A DNA stretch of 64,000 nucleotides, taken from Tenacibaculum pacificus (GTDB lineage Bacteria; Bacteroidota; Bacteroidia; Flavobacteriales; Flavobacteriaceae). Under the pieces are notes generated by a model. It did no database searches. It was not told the origin of the DNA and worked only from the letters and a program-made list of their open reading frames with translations. This document shows positions 1 through 10,428 of this stretch, one piece after another (the first letter of the stretch is position 1; every line of letters begins with the position of its first letter). The stretch spans positions 540,001 to 604,000 of the forward strand of contig NZ_CP115917.1 of assembly GCF_027941775.1 (NCBI RefSeq), in the 5' to 3' direction. The position numbers and the translations under genes are program-made.

Positions 1-885
<885 letters not shown>

Positions 886-888
886 AGT

Positions 889-910
889 CTTGCGCTCGAA
901 AGGGCGCAAG
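889..910 (+). other. Stem-loop in the 23S-5S spacer
   Basis: CTTGCGC (889-895) and GCGCAAG (904-910) form a perfect 7-bp stem around an 8-base loop just after the mature 23S end. It has no U-run, so it is more likely an rRNA processing stem than a terminator. The role is inferred from position. Confidence 0.5.
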
Positions 911-989
911 CACCAACTCTTTTGATTATTTACGATATAATTTTTACCAATATGTTAACTTATACAGTTGAAATATACTGAAACGATTT

Positions 990-1096
990 AAGGTGATTAT
1001 CGCAATGGGGCTCACCTCTTTCCATCCCGAACAGAGAAGTTAAGCCCATTTGCGCCGATGGTACTGCCAATGGTGGGAGAGTAGGTCGTTGCCTTT
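990..1096 (+). rRNA. rrf: 5S ribosomal RNA
   Basis: A block of about 107 bases carries the conserved 5S core TCCCGAACAGAGAAGTTAAG (1024-1043) and the later GGTGGGAGAGTAGGTCG segment. The ends AGGTG and TGCCT pair to form the terminal helix. It lies about 105 bases after 23S and is followed directly by an intrinsic terminator. The exact ends are approximate. Confidence 0.95.
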
Positions 1097-1102
1097 CTTT
1101 TA

Positions 1103-1134
1103 AACCTCAATCTTTATAGATTGAGGTTTTTTTT
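1103..1134 (+). terminator. Intrinsic terminator of the rRNA operon
   Basis: The stem AACCTCAATC / GATTGAGGTT has a 6-base loop and is followed by eight T residues. It lies a few bases after 5S rRNA and is a textbook rho-independent terminator. Confidence 0.9.
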
Positions 1135-1404
1135 GCGCCAAACTGAAATAATTAAAGCCCTTTTTTAATATCTAAACGTTATGCTGAATTTATTTTAGCA
1201 TTGTATAAATCTAAGAACTACGATAAATCAGGATGTGAAACTGAAATAAAATCTCTTTGACGAATTCGGTTTTATAAAATGTTTTTAAATTAAATTTTAA
1301 TAAGCTCTAAAAGTTATTCAGATAGTAAATTAGCCCTCACAGATTTTTAAAACTTGTGAGGGCTTTTTATATACCTAAGAATTTTTAAAGTATTATGAAT
1401 TTTT

Positions 1405-1492
1405 AGCCCCGATTGAAGCAATTGTTTGAGCTCTTTTTTGTTTTTTTCTTCTAAAAAAATAAAAAAAGCGAGTGCGGAAAGCGGGAATAGCT
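1405..1492 (+). repeat. REP-like intergenic element, copy 1
   Basis: The element starts AGCCCCGATTGAAGCA, has an A/T-rich centre, and ends GCGGAAAGCGGGAATAGCT. The ends are imperfectly complementary (AGC/GCT, CCCG/CGGG, GC/GC with mismatches between), so RNA or single-stranded DNA could fold into a bulged hairpin. A second copy in inverted orientation is at 43114-43197 with most bases identical. It resembles short dispersed palindromic elements I recall as common in Flavobacteriaceae genomes; that recollection is unverified. The rest of the roughly 450 bases between the rRNA terminator and pta shows no gene. Confidence 0.75.
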
Positions 1493-1578
1493 TCTAATTA
1501 TTTATCTTATAAAATTAAATGAAAATAAGTCAGTTTATTATACTAACAATTATCATAAAAAATTAATTTTATTTAGCC

Positions 1579-1586
1579 TAATTTTG
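1579..1586 (+). promoter_or_regulatory. Putative -7 promoter box for pta-ackA-truA
   Basis: TAATTTTG matches the Bacteroidota -7 consensus TAnnTTTG. It lies 15 bases before the ATG at 1602. No clear TTG is present at the -33 position, so support is partial. A transcript starting here would exclude the in-frame TTG at 1584, which supports ATG 1602 as the pta start. Confidence 0.5.
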
Positions 1587-1601
1587 CATAAAATCAGAAA
1601 T

Positions 1602-3698
1602 ATGAATAAAGCTGTTTATATTGCTGCAAGTGAAGCTAACTCAGGAAAATCGATGTTGAGTTTAGGTTTAATGCAGTTATTACTTCGTAAAAAACCAAAA
1701 GTTGGATATTTTAGACCAATTATTGATAATCCGTTAGGAGATAAAAAAGATAATCATATTAATACAATTCTGAATTATTTTAATATAAAATGTTCTTATG
1801 AAGATTGTTATGCTTTTACTCGGTCAGATTTAATTGATAGATTAAATGATGATAAAGAAGACGAAGTTATATCTGAAATTATAGAAAAATATAAGATTTT
1901 AGAAGAACAAAATGATTTTGTAATTGTTGAAGGTACTGATTTTTCAGATCATGGTGCTGTTATTGAAATGGATTTGAACGTTTTAATTGCAAAGAATTTA
2001 GGGATTCCTGTTATTATTGTTTCGGGTGGTTTGAATAAAACATTGGACGAATTTATACAAGGTTTACGTTTAACTTATGATTCATTTGTAAATAAAGACG
2101 TTGAAGTAATTTCGGTTGTAGCCAATAAAATTGAAGACATAAATATTAATACTATTGTTGAAGAAGTTGGTAGAAATTTACCAAAATCTGTTTCTATTAA
2201 TGCGATTCCTATTGATAAAAAATTAAATAATCCGACGGTTAAAGAGCTTTTAAACGAAATTAAAGCAGACGTATTATTTGGTGAACATTTATTAAATAAT
2301 ACGACAGGTGATATAAAAGTAGGAGCGATGCAATTATCTCATTTTTTGCATCATTTGACAGAAGAAAGTGTTGTTGTAACTCCTGCTGATAGATCGGATA
2401 TTTTATTAGGAACTTTACAAGCCAATATTTCAACAAATTATCCTGCTATTTCTGGTATTGTTTTAACTGGTGGAATTGCTTTAAATTCATCAATAATTAA
2501 ATTGATTGAAGGTTTAGAAAAAATTGTTCCTATTTTATCAGTTAAAGAAGGAACTTTTGCGGTTACAACAAAACTTGGTAATGTAAGATCTCATATTTAT
2601 GCAGATAATGTTGATAAAATAAAAATGTCTATCAATATTTTTGAAACTCATGTTGATGTTGCGGCTTTAAATGAAAAACTTACAACTTATAAAGGAACTG
2701 ATATTCTTACGCCAAGAATGTTTCAATATAATTTATTGAAAAGAGCCAAAGAAGTAAAAAAACACATCGTATTACCCGAAGGAAATGATGATAGAATTTT
2801 AATCGCTGCGTCACAACTTCAAAAAACAAATGTTGTTAAATTGACAATATTAGGTAAAAGAGTAAATATTGAAACATCAATAAAACGTTTAAATATTTCT
2901 TTTGATTTTGATGCTACCGAAATTATAAATCCTATTGAATCTGATTATTTTAGTGATTTTTCAAATACTTTATATGAGTTAAGAAAACATAAAGGATTAA
3001 GTCCTGCAATGGCAGAAGATTTAATGGCCGATGTTTCTTATTTTGGAACAATGATGGTATATAAAGGCTTGGCTGATGGAATGGTTTCTGGTGCAGCTCA
3101 TACAACACAACATACTATTAAACCCGCTTTACAGTTTATAAAAACAAAACCAGGTTCTTCGGTGGTTTCTTCTATTTTCTTTATGTGTTTAGAAGATAGA
3201 GTTTCTATTTTTGGAGATTGTGCGATTAATCCAAATCCAACGGCAGAAGAATTAGCAGAAATTGCTATTTCATCCGCAGATTCTAGTATTGCTTTTGGTA
3301 TTAATCCTAAAATTGCGATGTTATCGTATTCATCAGGAGCTTCAGGAAAAGGTGAAGATGTTGATACTGTTAGAAAAGCGACTGAAATTATCAAACAAAA
3401 AAGACCCGATTTAAAAGTTGAAGGTCCTATTCAATATGATGCCGCTGTTGATGCATCAATAGGAAAAAAGAAAATGCCAAATTCAAAAGTTGCAGGTCAA
3501 GCAAATGTTTTAATTTTTCCTGATTTAAATACAGGAAATAATACCTATAAAGCGGTACAAAGAGAAACAGGTGCTTTAGCAATAGGTCCAATGTTACAAG
3601 GATTAAATAAACCAGTGAACGATTTAAGTAGAGGGTGTACTGTTGATGATATTTTTAACACCATAATTTTAACTGCAATTCAAGCTCAAGACAAATAA
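1602..3698 (+). CDS. pta: Phosphate acetyltransferase (long, multidomain form)
   Basis: The enzyme converts acetyl-CoA and phosphate to acetyl phosphate in the Pta-AckA pathway. The 698-residue protein has the long-form layout. An N-terminal P-loop-like AASEANSGKSMLSLG domain is followed by a DRTGG-type middle domain, and a C-terminal PTA domain begins near residue 370 with VLPEGNDDRIL and continues through SGAAHTT and GPIQYDAAVD. I chose ATG 1602 over the TTG at 1584 because MNKAVYIAASEANSGKS fits the family N-terminus and a promoter box overlaps the TTG. The gene is followed after 3 bases by ackA, so the pair is surely co-transcribed. Confidence 0.96.
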   Translation: MNKAVYIAASEANSGKSMLSLGLMQLLLRKKPKVGYFRPIIDNPLGDKKDNHINTILNYFNIKCSYEDCYAFTRSDLIDRLNDDKEDEVISEIIEKYKILEEQNDFVIVEGTDFSDHGAVIEMDLNVLIAKNLGIPVIIVSGGLNKTLDEFIQGLRLTYDSFVNKDVEVISVVANKIEDININTIVEEVGRNLPKSVSINAIPIDKKLNNPTVKELLNEIKADVLFGEHLLNNTTGDIKVGAMQLSHFLHHLTEESVVVTPADRSDILLGTLQANISTNYPAISGIVLTGGIALNSSIIKLIEGLEKIVPILSVKEGTFAVTTKLGNVRSHIYADNVDKIKMSINIFETHVDVAALNEKLTTYKGTDILTPRMFQYNLLKRAKEVKKHIVLPEGNDDRILIAASQLQKTNVVKLTILGKRVNIETSIKRLNISFDFDATEIINPIESDYFSDFSNTLYELRKHKGLSPAMAEDLMADVSYFGTMMVYKGLADGMVSGAAHTTQHTIKPALQFIKTKPGSSVVSSIFFMCLEDRVSIFGDCAINPNPTAEELAEIAISSADSSIAFGINPKIAMLSYSSGASGKGEDVDTVRKATEIIKQKRPDLKVEGPIQYDAAVDASIGKKKMPNSKVAGQANVLIFPDLNTGNNTYKAVQRETGALAIGPMLQGLNKPVNDLSRGCTVDDIFNTIILTAIQAQDK

Positions 3699-3701
3699 AC
3701 A

Positions 3702-4883
3702 TTGAAAGTATTAGTTATAAATTCGGGTAGTTCATCTATAAAATATCAATTATTTGAGATGCCATCGCAAGTAGTTATTTGTTCAGGATTGATTGAAAGA
3801 ATAGGATTAGAAAGAGGTACTGTTCATTATAAATCATCAGAAAATGAAATTGAAGAACAACTTGAAATTAAAAATCATAAAGAAGGATTAGAAAAAGTAG
3901 TCGCTTTATTACTCGATAAAAAAGTAGGTGTTATTACTGCTACTGATGAAATTAAAATAGTAGCTCATAGAGTTGTGCATGGTGGAAATGCTTTTACAAA
4001 AACAACCATAGTTACTGATGAAGTTAAAAATAATATCAAAGAATTATTTTCTTTAGCACCACTTCATAATCCAGCAAATTTAGAAGGAATAGAAGTTGCT
4101 GAAAGTATTTTTACAAAAGCAACACAGGTAGTTGTTTTTGATACGGCTTTTCATCAAACAATACCTGTTAAAGCTCATAAATATGCTATTCCGAATAAAT
4201 TTTTAGAAGATGATAAAATTAGACTGTATGGTTTTCATGGAACAAGTCATAAATATGTTTCAGAAAAAGCAATTGCATATTTAAAGAAAGAAAACAGTAA
4301 AATAATAACGATTCATTTAGGAAATGGTTGCAGTATTACAGCTATTGAAAATGGAAAAAGTATCGATCATAGTTTAGGGTTTAGCCCTGTTTCTGGTTTA
4401 ATTATGGGCTCTCGTTCTGGTGATATTGATCATTCTTTAATTTTTCATCTGATAGATAATTTAGGTTATAATGCCGATTTTGTTAATAATATGTTGCAAA
4501 AAGAAAGCGGAATGCTCGGTTTAACAGGATTTAGTGATTTACGTGATATTGAAAAAGAGGCATTAAATGGCGATAAAAATTGTCAATTGGCTTTAGATAT
4601 GAATGCGTATCGAATAAAAAAATATATAGGTTCATATATTGCGGTGATGAACGGATTAGATGCCATTGTTTTTACTGCGGGTATTGGTGAAAATTCAGTA
4701 CTTATAAGAAAGTTAGTTTCTAATGATATGGAGTTTTTCGGAATAGCTTTAGATGAAGATAAAAATGATATTAGAGCTAAAAAATTAACAGAGATTCATA
4801 AAGAAAACTCTAAAGTAAAAATATTGGTAATTCCTACCAATGAAGAATTAGAAATAGCAAAACAATCGTACGATTTAGTATAA
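3702..4883 (+). CDS. ackA: Acetate kinase
   Basis: The enzyme makes ATP and acetate from acetyl phosphate produced by the upstream Pta. It shows both family signatures: VLVINSGSSSIKY at the N-terminus and FHGTSHKYVS near residue 178. The ASKHA-fold ATP site HLGNGCS follows, with FTAGIGEN near the C-terminus. The length of 393 residues is normal. The start is a TTG codon: MKVLVINSG is the expected N-terminus and no ATG precedes it. The stop codon overlaps the truA start (TAATGATG), which points to translational coupling. Confidence 0.97.
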   Translation: MKVLVINSGSSSIKYQLFEMPSQVVICSGLIERIGLERGTVHYKSSENEIEEQLEIKNHKEGLEKVVALLLDKKVGVITATDEIKIVAHRVVHGGNAFTKTTIVTDEVKNNIKELFSLAPLHNPANLEGIEVAESIFTKATQVVVFDTAFHQTIPVKAHKYAIPNKFLEDDKIRLYGFHGTSHKYVSEKAIAYLKKENSKIITIHLGNGCSITAIENGKSIDHSLGFSPVSGLIMGSRSGDIDHSLIFHLIDNLGYNADFVNNMLQKESGMLGLTGFSDLRDIEKEALNGDKNCQLALDMNAYRIKKYIGSYIAVMNGLDAIVFTAGIGENSVLIRKLVSNDMEFFGIALDEDKNDIRAKKLTEIHKENSKVKILVIPTNEELEIAKQSYDLV

Positions 4884-5674
4884 TGATGAATTATAAACAT
4901 ACCTATTTAGTTACTATTCAATATTTAGGATTTCGTTTTCATGGATGGCAAAAACAGCCAAATTTAAAAACAGGTCATTTATTTTTAGATAAAACATTAA
5001 AATTTATTTATAAAGGAATTCGCCTTAAAAGTTTAGGCGTTGGTAGAACTGATGCAAGAGTATCGGCAACTCATTTTGCTTTTCAATTATTTATTGATGA
5101 AAAAGTAGATTTTGAGCAATTTATGATTGATTTTAACGCCAATGCACCTGGCGATATGCGAGCTTTAAAAATTGAAGATATTGATAATAATTTCAACATT
5201 ATTCAACATCCGAAGTTAAAAGAGTACAGATATTATTTTTCTTATGGAGAAAAAAATCATCCGTATGCCGCACCTTTTTTAACTCGTTTTAGAGATGATT
5301 TAAATATCGAAATCATGAAAGAAGGCGCAATGTTATTTGAAGGTTTTCATAATTATAAAAGATATTGTACAAAACCATCCGAAGAAACAAAGGTTGAAAG
5401 AACAATCGAATATTGTCGAATTGAAAAAAACACCGAATTAACAGCTTCTTTTTTTCCGAAAGAAAGTTTTGTTTTAATTGTTAGAGGTGAAGGTTTTTTA
5501 AGAAATCAAATCCGTTTGATAATGGGAGGATTACACAGTTTAGGAAAAGGAGAATATGATTTAGATTTTATAAAAGATAGTTTAAATCCTGAAACAGATA
5601 TCGAATTTATTAAAAATATCGCTCCCGCTTCAGGATTACATTTACATAAAATAGATTTTAAAAATTTAGATTAA
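4883..5674 (+). CDS. truA: tRNA pseudouridine(38-40) synthase TruA
   Basis: This is a TruA-family pseudouridine synthase of 263 residues. The catalytic aspartate lies in the motif GVGRTDARVSATHFAFQ near residue 57. The C-terminal RGEGFLRNQIRLIMGGL segment is typical. Its start overlaps the ackA stop, so it is the third gene of the pta operon. Its stop codon overlaps by four bases the stop codon of the convergent gene on the other strand, leaving no room for a terminator between them. Confidence 0.92.
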   Translation: MMNYKHTYLVTIQYLGFRFHGWQKQPNLKTGHLFLDKTLKFIYKGIRLKSLGVGRTDARVSATHFAFQLFIDEKVDFEQFMIDFNANAPGDMRALKIEDIDNNFNIIQHPKLKEYRYYFSYGEKNHPYAAPFLTRFRDDLNIEIMKEGAMLFEGFHNYKRYCTKPSEETKVERTIEYCRIEKNTELTASFFPKESFVLIVRGEGFLRNQIRLIMGGLHSLGKGEYDLDFIKDSLNPETDIEFIKNIAPASGLHLHKIDFKNLD

Positions 5675-7316
5675 TTAGATTTAATCTTTAATAAATACGC
5701 ATTGCTAAGTTTTGAATTTCTAGTTTTCGGATTTAGAAATTTAAGGTTTAGCTTTGTTATTCTAAAGTGATCAACTTTATGTTTTTTATCAATAATAAAA
5801 CCTGCTGTTTCTATGGTTTTTATTGATGTATTTCGGATAACTATCCAAACATCTTTATTGATGTTTTTTAATTGTTGCTTGGTAATATGAGGTGTATTTC
5901 TTTTAGTGTAATAATCTAACGGCCAAGAAAAATCATTTTCATATAAATACACATCATCAGCATTTATAGTATCATCTTCATTTATAATTTTTGCTATTTT
6001 TAAACCTCCTTGATATTGTAATAATTCAGGATAAAAGTAAGAATTAAGTACAAAATTTACAAAAACCATCAATAATACCGAGCTTACTACTATTTTAAGC
6101 GGAAGAACTTCTTTTTTAAGTATTGTTAATACCAGTAATATTAATAAAACTAAACTTACTAAAATGATGAAAATACTAGGTGTATTAAAAGTGAAAAATA
6201 AAAGTAAGCTAGTAATGATTACCATTATTGGAGCTATAAAATAAACAATCCCCATAAAAACTTTTAATGTTTTTTGTTTATTATCTTTCTTTAAACTGTA
6301 TAAAAATCCTGCTGTAAAAACAGCTAATAGAGGAAGTAATGGATTTAAATAATGTGGTAGTTTAAATTTTGAAAAACTAATAATAAAAAGTATTATTAAA
6401 ACGCTTCCAATAGTTAAAAACTCGACTCCTTCGGTTTTTTTAAACTTGTTTTTTATCCATTTTTTTAATTGATAAAATAATCCGTAATACATTAAAAATG
6501 CCCACGGTAAAAATACCCAAAGTAACGAATGAAAAAAGAAAAAATAATCAGGACTACTTTGTTTAAAACCTTTTGAAGTAGCTCTATTTATATTCTGATT
6601 CCATAATATAAACTCAATTCCTTCCCATCCGAATTGAATATAATAAGCATATAAAACAGGCGTAATACTTAAAAATAAAGCGCAAATAGCTAACAATACT
6701 TTATAAGAAAATATAACATTATATTTTTTAGTATAAATTATATGTGAAAAAACAGAAAATATAATAATAGCAACTCCATAAAAACCTTTTGTAGAAAAAG
6801 AGATTCCCATTGCAATTGCTCCTAAAATAATTGGGAGTAATTTTTTTGTAGAAACATATTCAAATAATTGCCATATAGCAAAGATGGTTGCTCCTGTTAA
6901 AACGGCATCTGTACGAACATCATGATTTGCTAAAATAATAGATTGACTTGTTAAAAAAATCAGTGAACCGTAGTGTGCAACGCTTTTATCATATAGTTTT
7001 TTAGTTAATTTAAAAACAGAATAAGCTCCAATTATTGTCGATATTAAAGCAGGAATTCTGTATGCCCATTCATACAATCCGAAGATTTTAAAAGAAATAG
7101 CCGATAACCAAAAGTGCATATGAGGCTTATCTAAATAAGGAGTTTCTCCTTTAATTAGTTCTGCAAAATTATCGCTTAAAAACATACGCATAGCCATGGT
7201 GGCGTATGTTGCGCAGAATCATTAGCCATTAAAGGCATAAATACTCCAACAATATAAATCAATGCAATTAAACAATATAAATACTTAATGTTTTTTTGTT
7301 CGTAAAAAAAGGTCAT
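5671..7316 (-). pseudogene. GT39/ArnT-like membrane glycosyltransferase, frame broken near its start
   Basis: This is a polytopic membrane protein of the PMT/ArnT type, which moves sugars from polyprenyl-phosphate carriers outside the membrane. Conserved GETPYLDKPHMHFWL and repeated hydrophobic helices are visible. The uninterrupted frame starts only at 7197. Upstream, ATG 7316 opens a frame coding MTFFYEQKNIKYLYC through FMPLMANDSAQ, which is the family N-terminus. The two frames join only if two bases are removed at about 7205-7213 (CAACATACGCC for a likely CAACATGCC or CAATACGCC). Repaired length is about 547 residues. It is the third gene of a minus-strand operon, 11 bases after the YbhN-like gene. 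Real mutation or sequence error cannot be told apart here. Confidence 0.8.
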
Positions 7317-7327
7317 AAAATGATTTT

Positions 7328-8191
7328 TTATTTAATTGATATTGTTTTCAAGCTTAATTTATTCAGAATAAAAAATACACCGACTAAAGATATTATTGCA
7401 GTAATAATATTAAAAGAAAGTCCTACGCTAATAGCTATTGCTTCATCAGTATTTAAAAAACTAGAAGCTTTTAAAAAGACATATTCTCTTGCTCCAAAAC
7501 CAGCAAACGAAACTACCGAAAGTACTGATGAAACCAAAAAGGTAAAACAGTAACTTAAAGCATTAACTATATCTAATCTAAAAGCTTTAAGAATACAAAT
7601 AATAGTACCTATCTGTAATAATTGAATTATAATTGAATAGAAAAAACTATACGTATAATAGTTGTTTGTTTTCTTAAAAATACGATTTAATAAAAATTTA
7701 CCAACAAAAAATGAAATTACAGAAGTTATAATTCCAAGTATCAGAAATAATGGATTTGAAAAGAAAAGATAACTAGCCATTGTTATCAACAATGAAAAAA
7801 TGGCTAATAATCCTATAAGTCTATCAATAAAAACACATTTTGTAAGCTGTTTCGCTTTCCATCCAAATTGTTTATTCAAAATAAATACTTTGTATGCATC
7901 GCCACCAACACCTCCAGGAATAAAAAAATTATAGAACATTCCAACAAAATAAAGTTTTAAGTTGCTGAATTTATCTAAAAGAAAATCATTTTTATGAAAT
8001 ATGTAATTTAATCTTATTGATGATATAAACTGTGAACTTATAAATAAAATAATTGCCACTAAAAGATAAAAGGTATTAGATTTTTTATATAAATCTAATA
8101 CCTGAGTAAAATCAATTTTTTTAAAAACAAAGTACAAGAGAAGAAAACTTATACTAATTTTTGCAACTGTTTTAATTAATTTCTTATTCAC
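7328..8191 (-). CDS. YbhN/AglD-type integral membrane protein (LPG synthase TM-region family)
   Basis: A 287-residue multi-spanning membrane protein with the UPF0104 hallmarks FFIPGGVGGDAYKVF near residue 90 and SFAGFGAREYVF near residue 230. Family members are related to the flippase-like half of lysylphosphatidylglycerol synthases and often sit beside polyprenyl-phosphate sugar transferases. It overlaps the upstream GT2 gene by 8 bases and is followed by the GT39-like gene. I infer a role in handling or flipping a lipid-linked sugar. A precise substrate cannot be read from sequence. Confidence 0.82.
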   Translation of the reverse strand: MNKKLIKTVAKISISFLLLYFVFKKIDFTQVLDLYKKSNTFYLLVAIILFISSQFISSIRLNYIFHKNDFLLDKFSNLKLYFVGMFYNFFIPGGVGGDAYKVFILNKQFGWKAKQLTKCVFIDRLIGLLAIFSLLITMASYLFFSNPLFLILGIITSVISFFVGKFLLNRIFKKTNNYYTYSFFYSIIIQLLQIGTIICILKAFRLDIVNALSYCFTFLVSSVLSVVSFAGFGAREYVFLKASSFLNTDEAIAISVGLSFNIITAIISLVGVFFILNKLSLKTISIK

Positions 8192-9137
8192 TTAAATGAA
8201 TTTTTCTGATTGTATAAGGTCGCTTACTTTGCGATTCGTAATAAGTTCTCATTAGTAAATCGGCAATAATACCAACCGTAAAAAATTGAATACTAATAAC
8301 AACAAATATAACTCCTGCAATTAATAAAGGTCTTCCCCAAATATCTTGTCCTAAAAGTTTTAAAATTAATAAGTAAAAATTAATACCTAAACCGATAAAC
8401 ATAAAAAATAATCCGAAATTACCGAATAAATGAATAGGGCGTTGTAAATATTTTCTTTGGAAGATAATTAACACAATATCGTTAATTACTTTTATAGTTC
8501 TACCTAATCCGTATTTAGAAACTCCATGCATTCTTGCATGATGTTTTACAGGTACTTGTGCAATTCTTGCTCCGTTAAGGTGTGCTAAAAGATTGATAAA
8601 ACGGTGCATTTCACCATATAAATTTAAACCTTTAGCAATATCTTTCTTAAAAACTTTAATAGCACATCCTTGATCTTTTAAATCTAAACGAGTAGCTCTT
8701 CGGATTAAAAAGTTGGCTATTTTTGATGGAAAAGTTTTAAAAATAGAATCTTTTCTTTTTGCTCTAATTCCAGTAACAACATCCCAGTCTTCACTGTGAG
8801 CTTTATCAATCATGTGTACAATATCAGAAGGATCATTTTGCATATCTCCATCAAGAGTTACTACATAATCACCTTTTGCATAGTCAAAACCTGCTGCTAA
8901 AGCTAAACTTTGTCCATAGTTTTTTCGAAGCTCAATAAGAGCAACGTTAGGGTTTTTCATATCATTAATCTTTTTCTTGGTATTATCCGTAGAAAAATCA
9001 TCAATAAAAATTATTTCATAATTAAAACCTTTTAAACTATTGGTTATTCCTTCTGTTAAAGGTATTACATTATCTTCCTCGTTATATACAGGAATAATAA
9101 CAGATATGAAACCATAGTCTTTTTTGTCAGCTAGCAT
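8184..9137 (-). CDS. GT2 glycosyltransferase, polyprenyl-phosphate sugar synthase type (ArnC/GtrB-like)
   Basis: A 317-residue GT-A enzyme with the start VIIPVYNEEDNV, the nucleotide-binding DDFSTDNT and the metal-binding DGDMQNDP. Two C-terminal transmembrane helices begin near residue 230. This is the DPM1/GtrB/ArnC architecture, which loads a sugar from NDP-sugar onto a polyprenyl phosphate. It is first in an operon with the YbhN-like protein and the GT39-like transferase, which would use that lipid-linked sugar on the periplasmic side. ATG 9137 is preceded by a TAnnTTTG promoter box. Confidence 0.9.
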   Translation of the reverse strand: MLADKKDYGFISVIIPVYNEEDNVIPLTEGITNSLKGFNYEIIFIDDFSTDNTKKKINDMKNPNVALIELRKNYGQSLALAAGFDYAKGDYVVTLDGDMQNDPSDIVHMIDKAHSEDWDVVTGIRAKRKDSIFKTFPSKIANFLIRRATRLDLKDQGCAIKVFKKDIAKGLNLYGEMHRFINLLAHLNGARIAQVPVKHHARMHGVSKYGLGRTIKVINDIVLIIFQRKYLQRPIHLFGNFGLFFMFIGLGINFYLLILKLLGQDIWGRPLLIAGVIFVVISIQFFTVGIIADLLMRTYYESQSKRPYTIRKIHLSE

Positions 9138-9156
9138 AGATAATTATTTTGTGCGG

Positions 9157-9164
9157 CAAATTTA
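9157..9164 (-). promoter_or_regulatory. Putative -7 box for the GT2 operon
   Basis: Read on the minus strand, TAAATTTG matches TAnnTTTG, 19 bases before ATG 9137. There is no clear -33 TTG. Confidence 0.45.
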
Positions 9165-9196
9165 CTATAAAGAATTTTATTATTATATGTTTAAAA

Positions 9197-10339
9197 TTAA
9201 TCTTTCAAAATACCTCTTGAAATTACAATTTTTTGAATTTCAGAAGTTCCTTCGTAAATTTGAGTAATTTTAGCATCACGCATTAAACGTTCTACATGAT
9301 AATCTTTTACAAAACCGTTTCCTCCATGAATTTGAACTGCTTCAACCGATTGTTCCATAGCAACTTTAGAAGCATATAATTTTGCTACTGCACCAGACAT
9401 ATCGTAATTATTTCCTTGATCTTTATCCCAAGCAGCTTTCATAACTAACATTCTTGCAGCTTCAATTTCTGTGTACATATCTGCTAATTTAAATGCGATT
9501 GCCTGATGATTACAGATTTCTGTACCAAAAGTTTTTCGTTCTTTTGAATATTTTAAGGCTAATTCGTAAGCTCCAGAAGCAATACCTAAAGCTTGTGCAG
9601 CAATACCAATTCTTCCGCCAGCTAAAGTTTTCATAGCGAATTTAAAACCAAATCCGTCTTCACCAATTCTATTTTCTTTTGGAATTTTCACATCGTTAAA
9701 TTGAAGTGTGTGCGTATCTGAACCACGGATTCCTAATTTATCTTCTTTTGGACCTATATGAAATCCTTCAGCATCTTTTTCAACAATAAAAGCATTAATA
9801 CCTTTATGTTTTTTACTTCTATCAGTTTGTGCAATGACTAAATAAACATCGGCTCTACCGCCGTTTGTAATCCAGTTTTTTGTACCGTTTAATAAATAGT
9901 AATCTCCTTTATCTTCGGCAGTTGTTGCTTGTGATGTCGCATCAGAACCTGCTTCAGGTTCACTCAAACAAAAAGCACCTATTTGTTGTCCTGTGGCTAA
10001 TTTTGTTAAGTATTTTTGTTTTTGTTTTTCGTTTCCATAGGCTTCTAATCCGTAACAAACTAAAGAGTTGTTAACTGAAACCATGACAGATGCCGAAGCA
10101 TCAATTTTAGAAAGCTCCTCCATTATTAATACATATGAAATAGCATCCATTCCGCTTCCTCCGTATTTTGGGTTCACCATAATACCTAAAAAACCGACAT
10201 CTCCCATTTTCCTGACTAACTCTTGAGGGAATTCTTGTTTATTATCTCTTTCGATTACGCCTGGTAATAATTCTGTTTGTGCAAAATCACGTGCAGCATC
10301 ACGTATCATTATGTGTTCTTCTGTTAAGCTAAAATCCAT
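9197..10339 (-). CDS. Acyl-CoA dehydrogenase (short-chain/butyryl-CoA type)
   Basis: A 380-residue FAD-dependent dehydrogenase that makes the 2,3-enoyl-CoA in fatty acid or branched-chain acyl-CoA breakdown. The family motifs are FCLSEPEAGSDA near 126, NGTKNWITNGG near 150 and QIHGGNGFVKDYHVERLMRD near 337. The C-terminal IYEGTSEIQ contains the catalytic glutamate in the position used by short-chain and butyryl enzymes. It is monocistronic as far as visible. Exact chain-length preference is not certain. Confidence 0.92.
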   Translation of the reverse strand: MDFSLTEEHIMIRDAARDFAQTELLPGVIERDNKQEFPQELVRKMGDVGFLGIMVNPKYGGSGMDAISYVLIMEELSKIDASASVMVSVNNSLVCYGLEAYGNEKQKQKYLTKLATGQQIGAFCLSEPEAGSDATSQATTAEDKGDYYLLNGTKNWITNGGRADVYLVIAQTDRSKKHKGINAFIVEKDAEGFHIGPKEDKLGIRGSDTHTLQFNDVKIPKENRIGEDGFGFKFAMKTLAGGRIGIAAQALGIASGAYELALKYSKERKTFGTEICNHQAIAFKLADMYTEIEAARMLVMKAAWDKDQGNNYDMSGAVAKLYASKVAMEQSVEAVQIHGGNGFVKDYHVERLMRDAKITQIYEGTSEIQKIVISRGILKD

Positions 10340-10373
10340 AATTTATGATTGTTATATTCGTAAAAAATTCACT

Positions 10374-10381
10374 CAAAGATA
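10374..10381 (-). promoter_or_regulatory. Putative -7 box for the acyl-CoA dehydrogenase
   Basis: On the minus strand TATCTTTG fits TAnnTTTG, 34 bases before the ATG at 10339. The -33 element is not obvious. Confidence 0.45.
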
Positions 10382-10428
10382 CTTTTTTAATAATATATAT
10401 TTAGTGAAGTTTTATTATTTTTACGGAT

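Noticed and set aside
1135..1600. Possible small gene or RNA between rRNA and pta
   Set aside because: Apart from the REP-like element and a promoter box I saw only low-complexity A/T sequence and no supported frame.
3098..3394. A minus-strand open frame inside pta
   Set aside because: It is antisense to the conserved PTA domain and has no motif of its own.
7296..7553. A plus-strand open frame of 85 codons
   Set aside because: It is antisense to the GT39-like start and to the YbhN-like gene, both supported by family motifs.
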